Origin: Pseudomonadota bacterium
GTDB lineage: Bacteria > Pseudomonadota > Alphaproteobacteria > Rhizobiales > MH13
Assembly (NCBI GenBank): GCA_039024915.1
Contig: JBCCPK010000002.1
Location: 496,001 to 560,000, forward strand
Length of the DNA stretch: 64,000 nucleotides
Direction: 5' to 3'
Position 1 is the stretch's first letter. The number at the start of each line of letters is the position of its first letter. The translations under genes and the position numbers were made by a program. Below the pieces are notes generated by a model. The model was not told the DNA's origin. It saw nothing but the letters and a program-made list of their open reading frames with translations, and made no database searches. Shown piece by piece: positions 26,722 to 35,837 of the stretch.

Positions 26722-27876
26722 TCAAAACAGAAAGTTGTCTTCCGTCAGCGTGTTCATAGCGACACCCAAGAGCGTGATGGAATCTCCGTCATCGCCGTCA
26801 ATGGTGTAGATGACTGTGTTACCGAAACCGTCATCTTCCATGTACCGATCACCACGGTTGAACAGATCGCCAAAGTTGCGCACCTCGGTTTGCGACAGAT
26901 CGATGATGTCTGCATCGACGTCGAAATCATGGATGGTGTCATTGCCGTGCGACACGTCGTTGTTCGGGCCGGGGATCCTCTCGTTGATGAACACGAAGGT
27001 GTCACTGTCGTTTTCGCCTTCAAAGGCCACGTTGTCGAACATCTCGAAGAAATCATCCACGCCGGCCATGGCGTCGCCGTACAGATCATCGTCGCCACCC
27101 ATGCCGTTGATGACGTCCGCGCCGACGCTTCCATACAGCGCGTTATCGTTTGAATCACCGATCAGGGTGTCGTCGCCAAAAGTCCCGCTGACGTCTTCAA
27201 CCTGTCGAAAGAGGTCTCCCGCCGCGTCGCCACCCTCGCCCCGACCGGTTGTGAGGTTGACTGAGACGCCGTCAATCATGTGCTTCGATTTTTTCTCATC
27301 CTGGAACATGAGCATTTCTATGATGTCGGCGCTGCTGATGTAGGCAACCAGATCCACACCATCGCCGCCGTTAAGCTCATCGGCACCTGCGCCGCCGATC
27401 AGAATATCGTTGTCCGCGTCGCCCCAGATGTAATCGTCGCCATCCTCACCCATGAGAAAGTCGTTGCCTGCTCCGCCACTCAGCTGGTCATTTCCGGCGC
27501 CACCAGCCAGCATGTTGTCGCCGTCATTGCCGTAGAGCCGATCACTGAAGCGCGACCCAACGGCGTTTTCGATGCTGGTGTATGTGTCGCCAAAAGCATC
27601 ACCACCGCCTGTGACACCCCGTGCGCCGACGCCTGCCTCAAGGTTCACAACAACGGCGTGGTCTGATCGGTTATACATGACGGTGTCGTTGCCATCGCCA
27701 CCGTGTATCGCGTCGCCGCCTTCGCTGCCCATGATGATGTCGTCACCATCGCCCGCGTAGACGATGTCGCCGTCATCGGTGGTGCGGATGCGGTCATCGG
27801 ACGCCGTCCCGTAGATGATGTTCGGGGTCCAGAACGGCATGGCGAATTTAGAGGTGGCGACAAGTTGGAGATACAT
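26722..27876 (-). CDS. RTX calcium-binding protein, probable type I secretion substrate
   Basis: A 384-residue acidic protein without a signal peptide. Glycine/aspartate nonapeptide repeats occur in three clusters: GDIVYAGDGDDIIMGSEGGD near residues 36-60, GNDQLSGGAGNDFLMGEDGD around 130-160, and GDDTLIGDSNDNALYGSVGAD around 235-260. The C-terminus (DADIIDLSQTEVRNFGDLF, later DSITLLGVAMNTLTEDNFLF) matches the uncleaved secretion signal of serralysin-like RTX proteins. No enzymatic domain was recognised. AAGGA lies nine bases before the ATG but is part of an inverted repeat. The dedicated RTX export operon is about 6 kb away. Confidence 0.88.
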   Translation of the reverse strand: MYLQLVATSKFAMPFWTPNIIYGTASDDRIRTTDDGDIVYAGDGDDIIMGSEGGDAIHGGDGNDTVMYNRSDHAVVVNLEAGVGARGVTGGGDAFGDTYTSIENAVGSRFSDRLYGNDGDNMLAGGAGNDQLSGGAGNDFLMGEDGDDYIWGDADNDILIGGAGADELNGGDGVDLVAYISSADIIEMLMFQDEKKSKHMIDGVSVNLTTGRGEGGDAAGDLFRQVEDVSGTFGDDTLIGDSNDNALYGSVGADVINGMGGDDDLYGDAMAGVDDFFEMFDNVAFEGENDSDTFVFINERIPGPNNDVSHGNDTIHDFDVDADIIDLSQTEVRNFGDLFNRGDRYMEDDGFGNTVIYTIDGDDGDSITLLGVAMNTLTEDNFLF

Positions 27877-27886
27877 GATCGTGGTT

Positions 27887-27917
27887 CCTTAAGGTCAACG
27901 GGCAGTTGACCTTAAGG
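27887..27917 (-). promoter_or_regulatory. Inverted repeat covering the RTX ribosome binding site
   Basis: CCTTAAGGTCAAC (27887-27899) and GTTGACCTTAAGG (27905-27917) form a perfect 13-bp stem with a five-base loop. The half nearest the gene contains the AAGGA Shine-Dalgarno, so the folded RNA would hide it. It could also act as an operator on DNA. Confidence 0.65.
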
Positions 27918-27976
27918 ATCACGACGAAACGTCTCAGGCTGTGTCTGCGATCACATCAAACATGGTTGCTTCCCGC

Positions 27977-29515
27977 TCAACCGCCCTCGGCGGCCTTGTC
28001 GTAGACCTTCTTCTTCATCTTCGCCAAATGCGGGGTGATGATCGGCACCAACAGGATTACCAGCGCGATTGCGAGAATGGACGCGGTCAACGGCCGCTCC
28101 CAAAGGAAGGCCCAGCTATCGTCGGAGATGATCAGCGCGCGGCGCAAATTCTCTTCCATCATCCCGCCAAGAATGAACCCCAGGAGCATCGGTGCCATGG
28201 GAAAATCCATCAGCCTCAAGGCAAGCGCGCCGACGGCAAACAACACCATCAGATGAATATCGAAGGTGTTGAACGAGACGAAATAGACGCCGATCAACGA
28301 GAAGAACAGGATGTAGGGGATCAGCACGGCGGTCGGCAGCGCCAGCACCCGCGCGATGTAGGGGATCAGCGGCAGGTTCAGGATCAGCAGCACGATGTTG
28401 CCGATATACATCGAGATGATCACCGACCAGAACACTTCGGGGTTGTCGATGAACAGACGCGGGCCGGGTTGAATGCCGTAAGACAAAAGCGCGCCGAGCA
28501 TGATCGCGGTCGTGCCCGAGCCGGGAATACCCAGCGTCAGCAGCGGCACAAACGAACCGGAACAGGCTGCGTTGTTCGCTGTCTCGGGCGCTGCAAGACC
28601 GCGGATTGAACCCTTGCCGAACTCCTTGCCTTTTTCCGGACCCGCGAGGCGCTGCTCGATGCCGTAGGCGAGGAACGAAGAGATCGTCGCGCCGGCGCCA
28701 GGCAGCACGCCGATGAAGAACCCAAGGACCGATGTCCGACCGACAACAGGCGCGATCTCTTTGACCTCCTCGCGGGAGAGCTTCATCGAGCCGAGATTCT
28801 TCTGCGCTTCCAGTTCCTTGGCCTGATCCTCCTTGGACTTCGGCTTCAGCACCGCCGTCAGCGCTTCGGACAGCGCAAAGGTCGCCATGGCGAGCAAAAG
28901 GAAGGAAATTCCGTCGATCAGGTCGAGCATCCCCATGGTAAAGCGCGGAACGCCCTGCGCCTGATCAGTCCCAACCGTCGACAGCATCAGGCCAAGGATC
29001 GTCATCAACAGCGCCTTGATCAAGTTGCCCTTACCGGCAAAGGCCGCGACCGCCGTAAGCCCCAGAACCATAAGAGCGAAATAGTCGGTCGACTGGAACG
29101 ACAGCGAAACCCGCGCCAGCGCGGGTGCGGCAATCAACAGGAAGATGGCGGCGATGGTACCGCCCGAAAACGACGAATACGCCGCGATTGCCAGCGCTTT
29201 TCCCGCCTGCCCTGACTTGGCCAGCGGATAGCCGTCGAATGATGAGGCCACGGTGCCCGCGACACCCGGTGCATTGATCAGGATCGAGGACGTCGAGCCG
29301 CCGAAGATCGCACCGTAGTAAACGCCCGCCATCAGGATCAGGCCCGTCGATGGGTCAAAGCCATAGGTGATGGGAATCATAAGCGCGATGGCCGAGATCG
29401 GGCCGAGCCCCGGCAGCATCCCGATAAAGGTGCCCGCAAAGCACCCCACCATCACCATCAGCAGATTGATTGGTTGAGCGGCGACGCTGACGCCAGAGAG
29501 AATACCTTCCAGCAT
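27977..29515 (-). CDS. tctA: Tripartite tricarboxylate transporter large permease (TctA)
   Basis: The main membrane subunit of a TTT importer; 512 residues with about 11-12 helices. Signatures are [23 protein letters not shown] (quoted in part), [26 protein letters not shown] with [32 protein letters not shown], and [27 protein letters not shown]. It starts six bp after the end of tctB and belongs to the tctC-tctB-tctA operon. The TTT family imports citrate and other carboxylates; the ligand here is unknown. Confidence 0.96.
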   Translation of the reverse strand: MLEGILSGVSVAAQPINLLMVMVGCFAGTFIGMLPGLGPISAIALMIPITYGFDPSTGLILMAGVYYGAIFGGSTSSILINAPGVAGTVASSFDGYPLAKSGQAGKALAIAAYSSFSGGTIAAIFLLIAAPALARVSLSFQSTDYFALMVLGLTAVAAFAGKGNLIKALLMTILGLMLSTVGTDQAQGVPRFTMGMLDLIDGISFLLLAMATFALSEALTAVLKPKSKEDQAKELEAQKNLGSMKLSREEVKEIAPVVGRTSVLGFFIGVLPGAGATISSFLAYGIEQRLAGPEKGKEFGKGSIRGLAAPETANNAACSGSFVPLLTLGIPGSGTTAIMLGALLSYGIQPGPRLFIDNPEVFWSVIISMYIGNIVLLILNLPLIPYIARVLALPTAVLIPYILFFSLIGVYFVSFNTFDIHLMVLFAVGALALRLMDFPMAPMLLGFILGGMMEENLRRALIISDDSWAFLWERPLTASILAIALVILLVPIITPHLAKMKKKVYDKAAEGG

Positions 29516-29521
29516 AACCGC

Positions 29522-29971
29522 CTACCTTAAAAAGTCCGGCCAGGGCGCAACGAACACGTCGAGCACCTGGGTCATCAGGAGCCAGAAGCCGATCACAATC
29601 GGGACCGATGCGCCAACGAGGATCAACGGGCGCCGCTCGCCCATGATGAAAAACCCACCGGCTAGAAAGATGCTGGTGGAAATGATGAAGCCGAGCGTCC
29701 GGACGGTGAGCCCGTAGAAGACCATCAGACCGCACAGGACCGCAACGCGCGTAAAGGTCATCCCGGTGGTGTCGATTGGTCGCTTGTCGCCGGGTTTCAG
29801 CACCAGAACCAACGCAAGCACAACGCCGGCGAAGGTCAGAAATTGCGGCGCCGTGCGCGCATGAAAGGCTTGATTGAGCTGAAACGGCAGCAGCGTGATT
29901 TTGGTGCTCAGATAGCCATAAGCGCAAAAGAACACCAGCAGCAGCAGCCCGCCGACCCGATCCCGCGACAT
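29522..29971 (-). CDS. tctB: Tripartite tricarboxylate transporter small permease (TctB)
   Basis: A 149-residue protein with four hydrophobic segments: LLLLVFFCAYGYL, FLTFAGVVLALVLV, VAVLCGLMVFYGLTVRTLGFI and LVGASVPIVIGFWLLM. This is the TctB plan. The ATG at 29971 was chosen because GGGAGGGG lies just upstream; a start at 30031 would add 20 polar residues with no family match. It follows tctC closely and precedes tctA. Confidence 0.9.
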   Translation of the reverse strand: MSRDRVGGLLLLVFFCAYGYLSTKITLLPFQLNQAFHARTAPQFLTFAGVVLALVLVLKPGDKRPIDTTGMTFTRVAVLCGLMVFYGLTVRTLGFIISTSIFLAGGFFIMGERRPLILVGASVPIVIGFWLLMTQVLDVFVAPWPDFLR

Positions 29972-30035
29972 GAACCCCTCCCTGCTATCGAAAAACGGCG
30001 CCGGGATCCCCCAGCGCCGCTTTTCGCTCATACGA

Positions 30036-31025
30036 TCACAGGAAACCCAATTCCCGCATCAGATCGCCGATCACCTGTTCCTGTTCTTCGAGGAAGCCGG
30101 TGAATTCGTCACCCGGGTTGAAGATTTCAACCCAACCGTTGCGCGCACGCACGGTTTCCCATTCCTCGGTGTCGTACATCGCGGCAAGCTTGTTCTGATA
30201 GGCCGCAGACAGCGCTGGATCGAGGTCGGGTGCACCGAAGAAACCACGCCAGTTGACGAATTCGGCACCTGGAGCACCTGCGCTGTCGCAGGTCGGAGCG
30301 TCGGGAGCAGCTGCAACGGGCTCAAGAGAAGTCACGCACAAGATTCGGACTTGATCCTGACGGGCCATCTCCACGGCTTCCGAGAAACCGGTCGACAGGG
30401 CCTGGGCTTCGCCCGAAAGAAGACCTGCCATGGCGTCACCACCGGCATCATAAGGAATGTATTTCACTTCAGTCGGGTTTGCGCCGGCAGCCTTCATCAC
30501 CAGCGCCGCAACAAGGTGGTCCATCCCACCTGCAACCGAACCGCCAGCAATACCAACCGAACGCGGGTCAGCCTGGTACGCGGCGATAAGCTCTTCCATC
30601 GACTGGATATCACTGTCGGTGTTCACCACGATCGCAGCATAGTCCCCGATCGTACCGGCAACGGGCGTCAAGTCGCGGAAGGATTGCGGGAATACACCTT
30701 GCAGGGACCGGATGACGATGGGCGTTGAGTTGACCATCAACGTACCGGCTTGCTGATCAGCGGTTTCGATCAGGTGCGCGATTGCGACACCGCCGCCGCC
30801 ACCGGACATGTTTTCATAGGACGCCGACTCCAGCAGTCCTGCGCCAGTCAGAGCCTCGCCTGTGCCGCGGGCTGTACCATCCCAACCACCACCGGCACCG
30901 CCAGGAATAAGGAAATGCAATTCGGTCACCACGTGGTGGTCCGCTTGCGCCGCCGTGAAGGCGCCGCCTGCGAGCATAGCTGCGGCGGCCGTGCCCAACA
31001 GGGCGCGTTTCAAAGATTTGGTCAT
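30036..31025 (-). CDS. tctC: Tripartite tricarboxylate transporter receptor (TctC/Bug family)
   Basis: The periplasmic receptor; 329 residues with signal MTKSLKRALLGTAAAAMLAGGAFTAAQA (in part). The mature protein shows ELHFLIPGGAGGGWDGTARGTG with the Bug-family ligand loop, then MVNSTPIVIR, NTDSDIQSMEELIAAY, GIAGGSVAGGMDHL and KYIPYDAGGDAMAGLLSGEAQAL. The Asp residues of the last two loops usually bind ligand carboxylates through water. It is the first gene of tctCBA and is divergent from psuK. Confidence 0.95.
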   Translation of the reverse strand: MTKSLKRALLGTAAAAMLAGGAFTAAQADHHVVTELHFLIPGGAGGGWDGTARGTGEALTGAGLLESASYENMSGGGGGVAIAHLIETADQQAGTLMVNSTPIVIRSLQGVFPQSFRDLTPVAGTIGDYAAIVVNTDSDIQSMEELIAAYQADPRSVGIAGGSVAGGMDHLVAALVMKAAGANPTEVKYIPYDAGGDAMAGLLSGEAQALSTGFSEAVEMARQDQVRILCVTSLEPVAAAPDAPTCDSAGAPGAEFVNWRGFFGAPDLDPALSAAYQNKLAAMYDTEEWETVRARNGWVEIFNPGDEFTGFLEEQEQVIGDLMRELGFL

Positions 31026-31051
31026 TGTGGTCTCCCTAAGAACCTTGCTCG

Positions 31052-31095
31052 CGCGGTTTCACACCGCGTCTTGCTTCAAGCCCGAGCCGGGCTTG
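31052..31095 (-). promoter_or_regulatory. Two adjacent hairpins in the tctC leader / divergent region
   Basis: CGCGGT-TTCAC-ACCGCG (31052-31068) and CAAGCCC-GAGCC-GGGCTTG (31077-31095) are two perfect stem-loops in the 200-bp region between tctC and psuK, about 27 bp before the tctC ATG. They could form leader structure for tctC. No known riboswitch class was recognised. Confidence 0.4.
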
Positions 31096-31226
31096 CGGGC
31101 AATAGGACACATGAAAGCTCGTTTGTCACGCCCTGTGCGCGCACCATCAGCATTTTTGCAAGCGGTTGCAAATTCCGTCTTGAAAGCGGCATTGTCGCTC
31201 AACCCATCGGCCGGATAGATACAGGC

Positions 31227-32156
31227 ATGTCGACGGTGACCGTCCAAAAATCCGCTGTGATAACCTGCGTTGGTGGCGCGGTCATCAACCGCAAATACAC
31301 TCTGAAGGAACCCCATCGCCGGGGTACGTCCAACCCCGCGACGCTGACCACGAGCTTCGGCGGGGTTGCACGCAACGTTGCGGAAACGCTGGCGCGATTG
31401 GGGCACACGGTTAGCCTGATCACGCGACTTGGTGACGACGCGGGCGGCGAAGCACTTCGCGCCGTCACCGAAGCGGCGGGGGTGAGCCTCAAGCACGCAA
31501 TGGTTGATCCCGCGACGCCAACCGCTGACTACACGGCAATCCTTGAACCAAGCGGCGAACTGGTAACAGGCGTTGCATCGATGGCGATCTTCGATAGCCT
31601 CACGTCACAAGCGCTCGCGGGCCTCGCCACCGGTCCGTCGCAGTGGGTGTTCGCTGATTGCAACCTTCCCGCAGACGCGCTCTCCATGCTCATGGCACAG
31701 CCCGCCAAACTGGTCATCGACACCGTCTCGCAGGCCAAGGCACAGCGCCTCCCGGCCGACCTGTCAGGGGTCGAGGTGTTGTTCACAAACCGTGGCGAAG
31801 CGCACGCATTGACGGGACTGGAGGTTGCACGGGACGTTGATCTGATCGCCGCTCTCCGCAAGCGCGGGGCCAAGAACATTGTCCTTAGCCGGGGCGCGGA
31901 GGGGCATTGCGTGTTAACAGCTGATGAAATGACCGATATGACGGCGCTCGAAACCGAGGTTGTCGACGTAACCGGAGCAGGTGACGCCATGATCGCCGGA
32001 ACGTTGCACGGTCTTGTCGGAGGACACGATCTGGCGACTGCGTCAAAAACCGGCGCCTGTCTTGCCGCATTGACCATTGCGTCGGATCAGGATGTCGTTC
32101 CCGGCCTTTCCCTTGGTATGCTTGCCGCCAAAGACAACGATCCCAGACAGTCATGA
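31227..32156 (+). CDS. psuK: Pseudouridine kinase (PfkB family)
   Basis: It phosphorylates pseudouridine to its 5'-phosphate. The 309-residue PfkB-type protein has VITCVGGAVINRKYTL, the substrate-binding TSFGGVARNVAETLARLG and RLGDDAGGEAL. The C-terminal ATP/anion motif is VVDVTGAGDAMIAGTLHGLVGG with the catalytic Asp. The in-frame extension upstream of 31227 crosses the divergent promoter region and lacks similarity, so it is left out. It overlaps psuG by four bases (ATGA), indicating a coupled operon. Confidence 0.92.
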   Translation: MSTVTVQKSAVITCVGGAVINRKYTLKEPHRRGTSNPATLTTSFGGVARNVAETLARLGHTVSLITRLGDDAGGEALRAVTEAAGVSLKHAMVDPATPTADYTAILEPSGELVTGVASMAIFDSLTSQALAGLATGPSQWVFADCNLPADALSMLMAQPAKLVIDTVSQAKAQRLPADLSGVEVLFTNRGEAHALTGLEVARDVDLIAALRKRGAKNIVLSRGAEGHCVLTADEMTDMTALETEVVDVTGAGDAMIAGTLHGLVGGHDLATASKTGACLAALTIASDQDVVPGLSLGMLAAKDNDPRQS

Positions 32157-33094
32157 CCGCCGACTTGCCAATCGATATTCTGCCCGATGTTGGGCGGGCA
32201 CTCGCAGCCGCCGAACCGGTGGTCGCCCTTGAGAGCACCATCATCACGCATGGGATGCCCTACCCGCAGAACTTCAACATGGCATCGGGTGTCGAAACCG
32301 TCATCCGCAATGAAGGCGCAACACCAGCGACACTGGCGGTTCTGGAGGGGCGCATCAAGGTTGGCCTCAGTGACGATGATCGTGCAGACTTGGCCAAAAC
32401 CAAAGGCGCACGCAAAGTATCTCGGGCCGATTTGGCCTACGCAATCGCCCGCGGCGAAACTGCCGGCACGACGGTTGCGGCCACGATGATGATCGCCGCA
32501 ATGGTCGGCATCAAGGTATTTGCGACAGGCGGCATTGGCGGTGTTCACAAGGGTGCTGAGCAAAGCTTCGACATATCGGCAGACCTGATCGAGCTGGCTC
32601 GCACCAATGTCATCGTCGTGGCAGCCGGCGCAAAGGCCATTCTCGACATTCCAAAAACGCTCGAAATGCTGGAAACCAACGGGGTGCCCGTTATCGGTTT
32701 TCAGACCGACGATATGCCCGCCTTCTGGTCACGAACGTCTGGACTTGCCGCTCCGTTACGCGCCGACAACGCGCGCGAGATTGCCAACTTTCAGCGCAAG
32801 CGGGAAGCGCTGGCCGCCATGCTCGGGGAGCGAGACAACGGCCCGGGCGGCATGTTGGTGGCAAATCCAATTTCCTCGGACGCCGAGATACCCCAGGCCG
32901 AAATGATGGGCTTCATCGACAGGGCTCAGGCGGACCTCGAACAGGAGGGGATCACCGGTAAGGACGTCACGCCATTCCTGCTCGGCCGCTTGGTCGAGAT
33001 CACAGGAGGTCGGAGCCTGCGCAGCAACATTGCACTTGTTCGTAACAATGCAAAAATTGCAGCACAGATTGCGGTCGCCTTGGCGAGCCGCTAG
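32153..33094 (+). CDS. psuG: Pseudouridine-5'-phosphate glycosidase
   Basis: It splits pseudouridine 5'-phosphate into uracil and ribose 5-phosphate. The 313-residue length is normal. Signatures are VVALESTIITHGMPYPQN, the catalytic Lys in TKGARKVSRADLAYAIARG, GTTVAATMMIAAMVGIKVFATGGIGGVH (in part) and GPGGMLVANPI. With psuK it forms the complete pseudouridine breakdown route. TctCBA on the other side may or may not supply the substrate; no evidence in the sequence links them. Confidence 0.96.
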   Translation: MTADLPIDILPDVGRALAAAEPVVALESTIITHGMPYPQNFNMASGVETVIRNEGATPATLAVLEGRIKVGLSDDDRADLAKTKGARKVSRADLAYAIARGETAGTTVAATMMIAAMVGIKVFATGGIGGVHKGAEQSFDISADLIELARTNVIVVAAGAKAILDIPKTLEMLETNGVPVIGFQTDDMPAFWSRTSGLAAPLRADNAREIANFQRKREALAAMLGERDNGPGGMLVANPISSDAEIPQAEMMGFIDRAQADLEQEGITGKDVTPFLLGRLVEITGGRSLRSNIALVRNNAKIAAQIAVALASR

Positions 33095-33420
33095 CGCCTC
33101 GCCAGCACTTTTAAGACGCCTATCCCAAGATCAGCGGTGTGTGTGCGGCCCCGCCGCTCTTTACGACTGATTTGGTTGAATCAACGACCCTGCGTTGCAA
33201 GGCGGCTCGGGCTGAATTCGCACGATTTTATCGATACAAAGGGTACAAAAAAATTCGGGTTACCCTGAAAACGCTGCCAGTCATATAAATTTTTTATCAT
33301 TTAAAATCATATAGATAAGAGAAGAAGTCAGAAAAAATACAGACAAGAATCAATACACGTCTTGTTTTGTGGGAAATTTTCCCTCAAACTTTTGATCATG
33401 CGTTGACCAGAGGTTTCGAG
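33095..33420. other. AT-rich intergenic region before the type I secretion operon
   Basis: The region has no gene. From about 33215 the base composition falls far below the surroundings, with A/T runs and short repeats such as TCATATA. An interrupted palindrome GGGAAATTTTCCC lies at 33371-33383. It probably holds the promoter of the secretion operon, and such AT-rich promoters are typical targets of nucleoid-associated silencers. AGAGG precedes the ATG at 33421. Confidence 0.55.
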
Positions 33421-34362
33421 ATGCACCCGACAGACGCCGTCATGGCCACCATCCGTCCCCATCTCATCACGCTTTTGCTGATCAGCTTGGTCATCGGTCT
33501 CTTGGCTTTGACCTTGCCGATCTACATGCTTCAGGTCTTTGACCGCATCCTGTCGACAGGGTCGATGGAAACGCTGATCGCGCTGACCGGTATCGCGCTG
33601 CTGGCCCTGTTCGCTAGCGCCCGGCTTGAGGCGACACGCAACGCGATCCTTGTGCGATCATCGCAGTGGATCGACGGCACGCTGACCGCGTCGCTGCTCA
33701 AGACACTGCCGCCCGACCAGGCCAAAAGAACATGCCAGGATGCGAGCCTGTTGCGGGCGGGGATATGCGGGCGGGGCGGTACCATGCTGCTTGATGGCCC
33801 GTGGACACCGATCTTTCTTGTGCCTCTGGCGCTTTTACACCCCCTGTTTGCGCTCTACGCCTTGATCCTCGCAGCCCTGCTGACAGGGGCAGCCTTATGG
33901 CTGGACCGGCGCGATGGGCGAAACGTGGCCGCATCGCGCCTCGTTCTCGACCAGGGCAACGTTGCGCTGCAAATTCATGCCGCCCAGCCAACACAGCGTT
34001 CGCTCGATGCCTCGATCGGCCTGCGCGGCAACGCAATGACGCTGCTCTCGACCAGTCTTGAGATGACGGGGAGCGTTACGGCAACGGTCAAAGGGATCCG
34101 CCTGGGCTTTCAATTGCTCCTGCTGGCTACGGGCGCGTGGCTTGTGACGCGTGGCGCGTTGAGCGCAGGCGGTCTGATCGCGGCACTGTTGTTGTTCGCG
34201 CGCGCGGTCGCGCCGTTCGAACAGATGATTGGCGGGCTGCGCGAGCTGCTCGCGGCGCGCGACGCCTGGAGACGGCTTGCCGAGGCAAGTCAGCGTAGCG
34301 CTTCGGCCAACAGCCAGCCCGACCAGACGCCTTTGAAACGCCTGAAAGGACAAGAAGCATGA
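33421..34362 (+). CDS. Type I secretion ABC protein, transmembrane domain only (PrtD-like, no ATPase domain)
   Basis: A 313-residue inner-membrane protein matching the membrane half of PrtD-type type I secretion ABC proteins: TLPIYMLQVFDRILSTGSMETL, RLEATRNAILVRSSQWID, LLDGPWTPIFLVPLALLHPLFALYA and, near the end, LLATGAWLVTRGALSAGGLIAALLLFARAVAPFEQMIGGLRELL (quoted in pieces). Family members run to about 570 residues with a nucleotide-binding domain. Here the frame stops soon after the linker helix; no Walker A, LSGGQ or Walker B is present, and the HlyD gene begins at once, overlapping by ATGA. The break is clean at the domain boundary, not a frameshift remnant. The ATG at 33421 follows AGAGG. 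Confidence 0.85.
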   Translation: MHPTDAVMATIRPHLITLLLISLVIGLLALTLPIYMLQVFDRILSTGSMETLIALTGIALLALFASARLEATRNAILVRSSQWIDGTLTASLLKTLPPDQAKRTCQDASLLRAGICGRGGTMLLDGPWTPIFLVPLALLHPLFALYALILAALLTGAALWLDRRDGRNVAASRLVLDQGNVALQIHAAQPTQRSLDASIGLRGNAMTLLSTSLEMTGSVTATVKGIRLGFQLLLLATGAWLVTRGALSAGGLIAALLLFARAVAPFEQMIGGLRELLAARDAWRRLAEASQRSASANSQPDQTPLKRLKGQEA

Positions 34363-35711
34363 AACAATTTCGTGAGCTTCTGGGTTCTACTGGACAAGCG
34401 CCGGGCGCGTCCAACGACAATGCCGGCCTGCGTGGCAAACTGGCAGTCCCATTGCGTTCGGCGAACCGAACATTGCTGGGGACCCTTGCCGTCGCTGGAG
34501 CGTTCCTTGTCGCGGTGCCAATCTCTGGCGCTGTCATCGCAACCGGCAGCATAAGCCCTGCCGGTCAAACACGGACCGTCGAAGCACCGGGCCCTGGGCG
34601 GCTGGCAAGTCTCGGTATCACCGAGGGGGATCTCGTGGCGGCGGGATCGACCGTGGTCACGATCTCCAACGCGCTGTCGCAGGCATCGTTCAACGCCGCG
34701 CAAAGCAGCCTGATCGAAGTCATGGCCCAAGAGATTCGGCTGCGGGCGGAACGGTTGGGCAGCGACGCACCGGACTTTTCACCGGTGGAAGACCGCTTCG
34801 GCAATGCGCCGGACCTGTTGGCTATTGTCGCTGCCGAAAGGGAACGCTTCCAATCGAACCGGACCGCCATCCGCACCCGGCTGGCGCTTTTGCGCCACAG
34901 CGTTGAGCAGCAGGAAGACCAGATCGAAGGTCTCGCGCGGCAGATCATAAGCCTTGAGGAACAGGCACGTATCACCACCGAAGAAGAGCGCATGCTCACT
35001 CCCCTGTTCGAACGTGGTCTGGTTCGCGCAACCCGCATTTACGATTTGCAGCGTCGGCTGAGTTCTTTTGGCGGTCAAATCGGGCTGCTTAACGCGCGGA
35101 TCGCGGAAGTCCGCGAAGCCATCGGTGCGTCTCAGCTGGAGCTGGCCGCCGTGCAGGATGAGCGGGCACGCGAGTTGGATGGCGAACTTGCACAGGCGCA
35201 AAGCCGTCGATTTCAACTCGAACAGGAGCTCGCCATTCAGACCGATGCCGTCGAGCGCGCGATCATTCGCGCTCCGGTCACCGGGCAGGTCAGCAATCTC
35301 AGAGATGTGACCGAAGGCGCTGTAATCGCCCAGGGCGATCCGCTTTTTGACCTCGTTCCAACCGAAGAGGCCCTGGTCATCGAAGCTGCAATCCGGCCAC
35401 AGGATATCGATCTTGTTACGGTCGGCCAGGAAGCGATGATCGCGCTTTCCGCCCTGCCCCAACGCTCAACGCCCCGGCTTGAAGGCTCCGTACGCAGCAT
35501 CTCACCGGACACATACACCGATCCCGCAACCAGCGCCCCGTTCTTCCGGGTCCTGGTGGAGATCGCGGACGATGCCTCCATCGTCGACGACCTTAATCTG
35601 GTCACCGGCATGCCCGCCGATGTGTTCCTTCGGACCGAAGATCGAACGCTTCTGACCTATCTGCTCGAACCGCTGCTGTTCGCGGTCGGCCGAACCTTTC
35701 GGGAAACCTGA
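34359..35711 (+). CDS. HlyD-family type I secretion periplasmic adaptor
   Basis: The 450-residue membrane-fusion protein that links the inner-membrane ABC protein to a TolC-type channel. A short cytoplasmic tail and one helix (LLGTLAVAGAFLVAVPISGAVIA region, about residues 45-65) are followed by the first half of a lipoyl domain (GRLASLGITEGDLVAAGSTV). A long alpha-helical coiled coil covers about residues 105-300, then the second half (RAPVTGQVSNL) and the beta-barrel (PEDIDLV-like RPQDIDLVTVGQEAMI). GMPADVFLRTEDRTLLTYLLEPL is the conserved C-terminal segment. It is coupled to the upstream gene by ATGA overlap. Confidence 0.93.
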   Translation: MKQFRELLGSTGQAPGASNDNAGLRGKLAVPLRSANRTLLGTLAVAGAFLVAVPISGAVIATGSISPAGQTRTVEAPGPGRLASLGITEGDLVAAGSTVVTISNALSQASFNAAQSSLIEVMAQEIRLRAERLGSDAPDFSPVEDRFGNAPDLLAIVAAERERFQSNRTAIRTRLALLRHSVEQQEDQIEGLARQIISLEEQARITTEEERMLTPLFERGLVRATRIYDLQRRLSSFGGQIGLLNARIAEVREAIGASQLELAAVQDERARELDGELAQAQSRRFQLEQELAIQTDAVERAIIRAPVTGQVSNLRDVTEGAVIAQGDPLFDLVPTEEALVIEAAIRPQDIDLVTVGQEAMIALSALPQRSTPRLEGSVRSISPDTYTDPATSAPFFRVLVEIADDASIVDDLNLVTGMPADVFLRTEDRTLLTYLLEPLLFAVGRTFRET

Positions 35712-35837
35712 CCAACCGTCATCCCGATCCTGAGGCGGTCCTCAGTTTTGACCCGCCTGATATCCGACACCTGGCCGAAATGATCTGTTTAAACACGCAA
35801 GCTTGGTGTTCCCACAAACACAAGGAGAAAGCCCACC

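Noticed and set aside
30750-31226. Long upstream extension of the pseudouridine kinase frame
   Set aside because: It runs antisense through tctC and its promoter; the PfkB similarity begins just after the ATG at 31227.
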